NCBI GenBank assembly: GCA_964017155.1
Contig: OZ024861.1
Location: 34,285,193 to 34,349,192 of the forward strand
DNA: 64,000 nt
Source: Oasisia sp. SBJ-2009
Taxonomy: Eukaryota; Annelida; Polychaeta; Sabellida; Siboglinidae
Direction of reading: 5' to 3'
The position numbers and the translations under genes are program-made. Shown here piece by piece: positions 53,001-62,300 of this stretch (its first letter is position 1; the number at the start of each line of letters is the position of its first letter). The notes under the pieces were generated by a model. The model saw only the letters and a list, made by a program, of their open reading frames with translations. It had not been told where the DNA came from and did no database searches.

Positions 53001-56000
53001 TTCAGAATTTTGATGGAAGCAACCTAAGATGTTGATGCTTCCACCACTTTTTGCAATATTCAAAATGGCTGCCATCAAAAATAAAACACTTGCTTTTCTA
53101 TATTTCATGAATAGTTTCACATAAAATGTTTCTTTTTGGCTTAATATATACATTTTCTGGTCTTCTAATTTCAAATATGGTGCATTTTGACTTATTCGAC
53201 ATTCATATCCGCCATTTTTAATGATGGCGGCCATATTCACTAATGTTGCTATATTTGATAAAATATGGCACTTAGAGTCGTTATTTTGCCATCAATGTAT
53301 AGGTAAGTGGATAATGATTTTAAATTTATCAAACATTTCACGCCTGACCTTAATTTGACCTTCACAACTGCCATTTAATAAAATGGCGGCTGTAAAATCG
53401 AATAGTTTATGTATCTTTAAAACGAGATATTTAGAGGATGCTATACGGACACTTTTTCAATACATACGTATATTGGGGTAGCTATTTTAAATATTTTACT
53501 TTTTGACCTTGACCGACATTCACATTCACCGTTTTTCAAGGTAGTGACCCTCAAAACTAATTTCATTATATCGTGTGAACTTTACCATCTTGAATGGATA
53601 TATTTATACCATGATATAAGTGAGTGGTTAGGGTTTACAATTTAATGAAACATTTAGCATTTGACCTTCACTGACCTTCATATCCGCCATTTTACCAAAC
53701 AATATAGCTGCTTCTCGGAAAGTCGCTGACTGATTATCTCAATCCCGGTCAAACACCTGTGTAAGGCATGGATAAGCCGATCTATGCCATCGGAAAACAG
53801 ATCCAATGGAACTGGAAAGAAGACTTGGGCGAAGACAAGTACGTCCTGATGTTGGGAGCTCTTCACATTAAGTTTGTGATTGAGGCGGTTGAAGGAAAAC
53901 TGACGGATGGGTCTGGATTTTCGTACATCATCAGTGAGGCCGGAGTCCTGACATCTGGTCGTTCAGAAGCAGTATCTTTGCCAGCCCCAGACCACCATCT
54001 CAAGCGGACGAGATATATTCATCAGGTGTTCTTGCTTGCTGGTAGTATCTTGAAACTCGAAGCTTTCGAGGCCCATCAAGCAACAGCCAGTCCATGTCAG
54101 AAAGAGAATTGGGATGCTGCAATGAGGATGTCATCCAAGCAGTTCACGTTCTGGTCTTTGGTGATGGATCTGGAGATGCTGCAATGCCGCTTTGTTCGCT
54201 CTCTAAGAGAAGTTGATTTTGACTTGTATGTGCAGGTTATTGATGAACTCTGTGGATGGCTGTTCATCTTTGACCAGACACATTACTCGCGGTGGCTGCC
54301 AATTCACGTGAAGGATATGGTTGAAATTGAGAAGCACCCACATGTCCTCGAAGAGTTCCACAAAGGCAACTTTGTCGTGCACTCGCTGCCTTCGAGGATG
54401 CTGCTGATATCGGTGCCACTGCACAACATCTTGGTCATCACGAAGAGGGTCACAGCCTGCAAATGAGATTCGCCAAGGATGTCCTCTCAGTTATTAGTGT
54501 TCTGCGACCGAGAAACCCTTTCTTACCACAGAATGGTCCGGATTTGGTTACGCTCCATACTCGAGAGGTCATGCCATCTGCAATGCGCAGACACGCTGCA
54601 ATGCGTACAACAGAGGCAAGGATCTCCATGATGCCTTCGTTAGTGACCGTCTGAGGAACGGTCGTGTTGCCATCACAGATACCATCAATAGGTCAGCTCT
54701 CCAGATGTTCGCAAGACGTACAGATGATACAAAGAACAGAAGCAAAGTCATTGCACTGAGAAAAGGCATCCCACTCGTGTCCACTCTTTTCCTGTCACTG
54801 CAGTCCCGGCCAGATTTCGACTTGGACAACTTCTTCAAATATGAAAACCAGAAAGAGCCACCATCGTTGTCTGACCAGGGAAAGCTCGCGGTTGTGAAGG
54901 CCAAATAAAGGTCAGATGTGAAATTTATCTATAGAATGATACCAAAATAACGACTTTAAGTATCATACTTTATCAGATATACCGGTAGTAAGATTAGTGA
55001 ATATGGCCACCATCTTTAAAAATGGCGGATGTGAATGTCGGATAAGTCCAAATATACCATATTTGAAATTATAATACCCGGATATGTATACATTAAGCCT
55101 AATATTAATGTTTTATATGAAACTGTTCATGAAATATGGAAAAGCAAGTTTTTTTATTTTCGATGGCTGCCATTTTGAATATTGCAAAAAATGGTGGAAG
55201 CATCAAAATCTCAGGTTGCTTCCATCAAAATTCTGAAATAGTATGGCATAGAGGTCATCTGTGCCAAATTTCATGCTTTTGTCCAGATGTGAAAATTTAT
55301 TACATTAAGAGCCCTCACTACTAAGAGAATGTGGTGTAACAACACTAGAAACCAGAAGATTGAGAGATCACATTGAAATGTTTAAAATGTTGAATGGATA
55401 TGAAAATATTGACAGAATTTTTTTTTTCTCAGCCAAGGAAGAGACTAGAGGACATGGAGTAAAATTTGCAAAGAAGCAGTGTAGACTAGAACAGACTAGA
55501 AGTGTAGACAAAGAACAGTAAATGAATGGAACATATTAATATATTAAAAAATATAATTGACATATATCTAAGAAGGACGGGGTATACTTAGATAGATAAG
55601 TTGGACTCTCGGTAAGCCAAAGGGCTTCCTAGTCCACCTGTCATCTAGAGTTGATTCTCTGGGTGGCAATCTTGTTAAAAATGTCAACAGCTGATTTTCA
55701 CCCAACAGTCCTTGAAATAATCTGCAGCACCATGTAATATGTGATAATATTATATACCAGCTACAAGTTTTTGCCAAATGGCAGCATAACACTAATGAAC
55801 GATTGAAAGTGGAAGTTTCCCCAAATTGCCATACTGTACATTAATTTCCCCCACAGTTATATGCCTGTTCCTCTCTTGTTATTTTAATTGCCAATTAGGT
55901 AGGACCATTCACTGCCTAGGTATCCTAAAAACAAATTGTCTATGACAGATTCTACTCAACAGTGCAACAAATGTGTAACAATATAACTGTGTAACTGGTA

Positions 56001-59000
56001 TTGTTTGCAGGGAGTCTGCATTAGAACACACATTTGATCGCCTCAAGCCTGGACGTACATATAAGATCAAAATAAAAGTGTTGGCAGGCACAACTAGCAG
56101 TACAGAAACTTCCAGAGATCTGGCTACAAGTAAGTGACAAACAGTAGTTTACACTCATTCCACTTCCAGTGAAGATATGTAATTTTTTAATTAAATAAAT
56201 AAAACAATATATGCCAAATAAAAAACCAAAGTAATGAGTTTGCCTTTTTAAAATCAGGAACTGTATTTGGTAAGAAATGGTAAACTACCGGTAGCATATT
56301 CAGAGAATATTCATTGTATTGTATATCCCCCACTCAGTCAAGCTAGTTTTACATGAAGCAATGTGTGCTGTGGATAGTCAGGATTGGTTCTGTGACTATG
56401 GTATGGATGGTAATTATAAGCAGACTGCTGGCATATTATACATGTATTTAACTTATTAGTAATTGTGATCTAGTGATATTTGGGACAACTTCTAGAATAG
56501 TTGCTTTGCAAGAAATGTTGGCATAAATCACAACTATCACTTATTATGTTACCACCTTTCACCAGGTTATCTGTCGTCTGCTTCATGTAAACACCTATGT
56601 CATTGCAAAGTCCATTCCTCCTGCCAGGTCGACAGAGCTTGAATACCTAATGATGCCAGGAATTTTGCCACAGTGTTCCGGCACATGAATGATATTTTTG
56701 AGGGCACATCATTGAAATATGTTTGTTTTTAGTTATCTCTGGCATTTTGTTAATATTCATGAAATGGCGCTTGTATGGCAGTATCAGAATTACCAATTAC
56801 ACCTAGCTAAGTAACCTGATGTTGCCCAGTGGAAATGCAGCCATATTTACTAGACATCCGATGATGATGATGATGGATTTATTTTAACTGTAATTATACT
56901 TTTTCTAATTATTTTAGTATCTTACTTTATTATTAACTTATTAACATATTTTATTATTTATTTATTCTTTTACTTTATCCATTTATTTATCTATAGCTGA
57001 TAAGTTTAAGGTTATTATTATTTATTATCATTTAACATTTTCGTCTTTACGTGTAAGTTAAATTTACGATGTATATTTTAGATATTTAAGTTTTACAAAT
57101 GTATACTCTGAGCGGAAGTATATTCCGGATATCACGCTTTACAAATAAAAATTATTATTAATTGGATACAATTGTTGAACGCCGATGGGACGCCTGTGAG
57201 CGGTCTCAGAGGCTTGGCCTACACTTGAACTAAGTAATTGCACTGGTAGTTACGCCCGGGCTACTGCTACAGGACATTGATACTGCCCAAAAAAGGCACA
57301 GGGCACAAAATAAAAGGAATAGGGCACATCCAAACATGGGCAGGGCGCAAAACCTTTGGGAAAATGCCTAGCTGGGACATTGTTAATGTCAAGGTAACAT
57401 GGTGTGAGGTTTTACATCCATTTATTTGATCAATGCTTTGGTGAGATACCTTTGCTGAATTCGACAGCAAGCTGGTCATCCCTTTGGACTGGGGTTTATA
57501 ACCATTTGTTTGATTGTTCCCATGCATATATTACACAGCACCTATTTCATACTAGTTGTTGTTTGGTCATGTTCTGAAGAACTGCATGCATTTCAAATAC
57601 CATTGCAAGAAATAATCGGAATAAATAATACAGTTTGACACTATTCCATTGAGGTATTCACCAGACGTTTCAGTTAATTAGTCTGGATTGTTAAGCAATA
57701 ATAACAACTACAACTGTAATATGAGTAATATATCATTATTTAGTTCCATTTGATACCACAAATGTCACACAAATCACAGCTTAGTTATTACACAAATCAA
57801 AAGATCAGACTTTGCTGTGTTCTTGTATCCTTTTTATGGCTGGGCCCAATTTCTTTCAATTAGTTCCATTTCTCACTCCAATTCCGTTTTAGTCCTTTGG
57901 GACAAAGGTCCAACGGGCTTACTGCATCACTCAGCGTGTGCCATCCAATCTCAGAAACTGTTGAAGATCTTTTTCTCAAACTTTGCATAAACATAACTAG
58001 GCACAAGAAATCTAAATTTGATTGACACATCTTTAAAATATTTTGTTTTAACTTCTCCTATTTTATTCAAAATTATTCAAAAACTGTTCTTCAGCTTTTT
58101 GTTGTAATTTTTCATAGACGTATCTGATGTTTTTTTATTGTTTTATATGTACACATGAAATTAATAGTTCATTAGTTTCATCACCAAAAAGCTAAAAAAA
58201 ATTGGCTGTTTCCGCCTGGGCTCTAAGCAGATCCTGGGTCCCTTGGACACAAACTCCAATGGTGATCTGAATATTGTGGTAACTGTGTGACTAGTTGCAC
58301 TCCCCTAACACTCATAGTGGGCTGTATCAATAACCCAGTAGATCCATGTTACACTGGACAATTGCTCCCTGTATGTATTAAGCTACCGTATTGTCCCTAA
58401 TAGACGCGCAGTGCGCGAGTGAGAAGACTTGGGTGCGCGTGGGACGAATGTGGTCACCGGTTATATCGGCTTCCAAATAGAGTATATAACTAATCTGCAG
58501 TGTGGCGCCACTGAAGTATGCATATGTTCAGCGCCTCCAAGTGAATGAACAGAGACGCAAAATGTTTACTGCGTATTGCTTTCGGTACAATCTACATGTT
58601 CTTCAAATTGTTTTTATACTGTTAAATAAATGTAGTAATGTGAACATAGAGTGGATTTACTGCGTGTAAAAGCTGCATTGGCCATGTGCATCCAAAACGG
58701 CAAATCAGTGTCGACACACGATATCGATGTCGATAACGATATACGTGGTCATGGCAACGTGGCTAAAACTGTATTGTATAGATAATAGAACCACCAGTCA
58801 ATAACAGACGCAATTATTCTAATGGTCAACTGTCTGCTTTATCGATATAAGCAATGCTTATTAATTAAAGTGCATATGCCTGAATATGAATTTATATGAA
58901 AATTGACTTATTCTTGTTATCGAAGTTGGTTGATGCCAGTCGCACTCCGCGCCCGTGGGTGATTCGTCTGGAATTGTGAAACAGATAAAAATCTCAACTT

Positions 59001-59249
59001 TGTCTCTACTCAAATGCGTTTGCATAAATCCATCCAATTTGTAATTGTTTGTCTTGATTGATGCAATGAAAAATACACAAGCAGCACCGTATGTTGTTTC
59101 GTTGTTATCGTTCAGAAACTTTACGCGAACAGTCAGCGTTTATTCCAACGTAAACAAATCCGCCATTTGTTTGATGCACATGACAGCCTCGCTCTGAGAG
59201 TACCATAAAATATAAAATAAAAGCCCTCTTTGTGGTAAGCATTTACATT

Positions 59250-59327
<78 letters not shown>

Positions 59328-62300
59328 GTACAAAAGTCTCAGCAGTAACGGTTCGATTGCCCTACACACAATTGTTATTTTGGAATAGCATTAGGATGGG
59401 TGCCATCTTTGCTAATAATTGTAGCGTCTACTCTGTTGCATTTTTGCATCACTCAAAGACATTTTCATGGATTGTTTCACATCTAAAAACAGGGGTGGGC
59501 GTCTAGTAGGTAGTGCGCGTCTATAAGGGACAATACGGTATGTCTTCATTTAAACTACCGATTATATATGCAAATTATTTTATTTAGATCTTTGTTTAAT
59601 TACCTTTAAAACGTGGCTTTGGTGCCAATTGGTTAAAGATATATTGTCACCTGTAAGTAATAATTAACAAAGGTAGAACATTTATATTCTAGACAACTAG
59701 AGAGTAAAAATGACCTACACTTTATTTATATTGTCTGCTGCATTACACAATGTGGCTGTGTTTCTGGTCACCGCGTATGAATCACCATGTGATTACGGTG
59801 AAGGTACTACTATTTGTGTTCAATTTTATGTTTCTGAGGGCACTGCATTTGGAACTGTATTTGGTCACTTGGCTGGCTGAGTGAACTGAAAGTAGAAAAC
59901 TCCATCTTGACGAAAAGTCTACTAATGTCTAGTCCTGTTGCTTCATTTGCATAATTTGGTTTTGCTTCTGGTCATCTAATATAGATTACCAGAGAGATTA
60001 TCTTTAAAATGAGGTGACGATGACATCTACTGGTTAAAGATAATTATATTGTCACCTGTAGGCTGTAACTGACAATTGACAGATAGAAAATTTAAATTAG
60101 TTAGTAATGTAATTAACATATTTAACTGATATCAACACTATCGGAAAAGGCAAAGTTTGATGTGTGCCTCGTGTATAATTGTGATCGTGACATAACCAAA
60201 CTGCGATGCACTGGATTACATCAGTTGATTATTATTGCAACATGACATCTTCTACTGCAAACATTGCTGCATATATTTCAACAACTTTCCATTATTTAGT
60301 CAACTATTTACCTCTCAATGTGTGCCTCGTGTATAATTGTGATCGTGACATAACCAAACTGCGATGCACTGGATTACATCAGTTGATTATTATTGCAACA
60401 TGACATCTTCTACTGCAAACATTGCTGCATACACTTCAACAACTTTCCATTATTTAGTCAACTATTTACCTCTCAAGAAACATTTTTTTTCTATATATTT
60501 TGGCTGCATCTCACAGCTTTCTTCAGCAAACTTATTTTCATGGTCTTGTCACATGACCTATATCATATGACCCAAGCTGTGGCATGACCAGCGGTAGTTC
60601 CTGGCCAATGTCAGTGATGGTTTCCCCTTGTTTATGTTTAGATTTTCAGAAAGCATTTTATAAAGTGCCACAAATATTGTTAACTAATTAGACTAAAAGC
60701 TATGGTATAGGGGAAAGTATGACCAGTTGGATACAAACATGGTTGATAGACAGCAGGCAGAGAGTAATAGTAGAAGCGGAGATTGTTTTGAATGGAGTGC
60801 CGGAGGGGTCAGTGTTGGGACCCATATTATTTTTGATATTTATAAATGATTTGGAGGATGACTTATCAAGTAAGGTACTTTAATTCGCAGACGATACAAA
60901 AGTGTTCAGAACTGTAAAAACATATTCAGATAAAGACACGTTACAAAATGATCTAACCAAGTTGGTCAAATGGTCTGAAAAATTCCAGATATTATTTAAT
61001 TTTTGGAAATGTAAATGCATCCACATAGGACATGGAAATGTGAACAAAGAATATTTTATAGGCAATACTATATTAGGCGTATTAAGTGTAAAAAAAAACG
61101 ACCTGGGAGTTACAGTTAGTGCTGACATGACAGTTTCGGAGCAAAGAGCTACAAAATATTGGGTCTAATTAGAAGAAATATCACATATATGGAGAAAGAG
61201 CTAATCATACCGTTATACAATGCAATAGTTAGTCCACATTTGGAGTATTGCATAAAGGCATGAAGGCTATGGTATACCGCGAGAAAGATGTCAATAAACT
61301 AGAAAGTGTACAACGAAGGGCAACTATGCCTTTTCCTGAACTTAGATTTTTCTCTTATGAAAGATACCTGTTACAGTATGTATTAACCACACTAGAGACC
61401 AGAATATTAAGAGGTGACCTAATAGAAGTTCCTTAAGATATTAAATGGGTACGAGGATATAGTTAGCAACATTTTCTTTAAACTAAAAGAAGATAGTATG
61501 ACAAGAGGCCATAAGGTATCATTAGTCAACCCATATTGTAGGTTAGGTACAAGAAAGTATTCCTTCTCCGAGAGAACAATAAATAACTGGAATAAATTCA
61601 ATCACGATTGTGTCAATGCAAGCAGTGTAAATGTTTAAAAATAAAATTGAATATTGATAGTTACCTGCCTGGGATGAATAATTTATTATTTTTAGAAATT
61701 ATTTTAAATATCAAATCAATTATCTATTCATATATTTATCTTAATAAATGTATTATTATAAAGAATGTTTTATTATTGTAAGGCATTTTATGTGATTTTT
61801 ATTTTACTAATGTTTTTATAGAGACCTTGTATTTTAATTACATGGGGTAGTAACATTTTTAGTGGCATTTTATAATTTGTTTTTTATTTTATGTACAATA
61901 CTAATTCATGTACTGTATAATCTTATAAGAAATAATATTATATTTTATTTTAATGAACTATCGATAAACCAAAGACTTCCTTGTTCGCTTGCTCTCTGGA
62001 GCTAGGCTCCAGGCGGCAACCTTGTTAAACCTTGTCATTGAACACTGGTGGCATGAGGTCAACTTGTGTTCACTTATTGCTGATAGGGGTTGGCAACAAC
62101 ATCTAACCAAGAAAACATATTACTACATTCAAAGAACTTTCCCTTAGGTTTTTGTCTTCTGAATTACCGAAACTATAAACAAAATATAAAATGAAAAGCA
62201 TATGTTCATGCAGCCCTTTTATCGCTTAGTGGAACTAGCTAAGCAACTTGGATACATCAATTGTTTCGGTTTTCTGAAACGTATAATGTTTACACAGATT

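Larger units (their letters stand above)
52316..55690 (+). mobile_element. CR1-like LINE (RT part), split by a 2.4-kb DNA transposon
   Basis: Plus strand: GGPQGSVLGPILFLIYINDL, then KFADNTSV (the FADD palm motif with N for the second D), a frame change, then 52515-52910 with GKCKCLHTGHGNEDAQY, IVRSHLEYCIQAWRPYSKKD and LERVQRRATKMIPKLRNISY. The frame stops in the transposon at 52908 and resumes exactly at 55321 with LRECGVTTLETRRLRDHIEM, then FKMLNGYENIDRIFFF. The 3' UTR ends near 55680 with CCAAAGGGCTTCCTAGTCC and GGTGGCAATCTTGTTAAA, shared with 61960-62035. The RT start is missing, cut off by the DIRS end. Confidence 0.85.
44191..56010. other. Intron 12, 11.8 kb, the TE nest inside domain 12
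   Basis: Phase 2, GTATGT at the left and TGTTTGCAG at the right. It is the only intron that cuts a domain here. It contains, from left to right, a minus-strand LINE with a small repeat insertion, a DIRS element with a Penelope-like insertion, and a CR1 LINE with a long-TIR DNA transposon. 55690-56010 shows nothing recognisable. Confidence 0.8.

Noticed and set aside
52908..55320. CACTA-type (EnSpm) element
   Set aside because: The element begins TAGTG and ends CACTA, the reverse of the CACTA order, although the 3-bp target duplication would fit.
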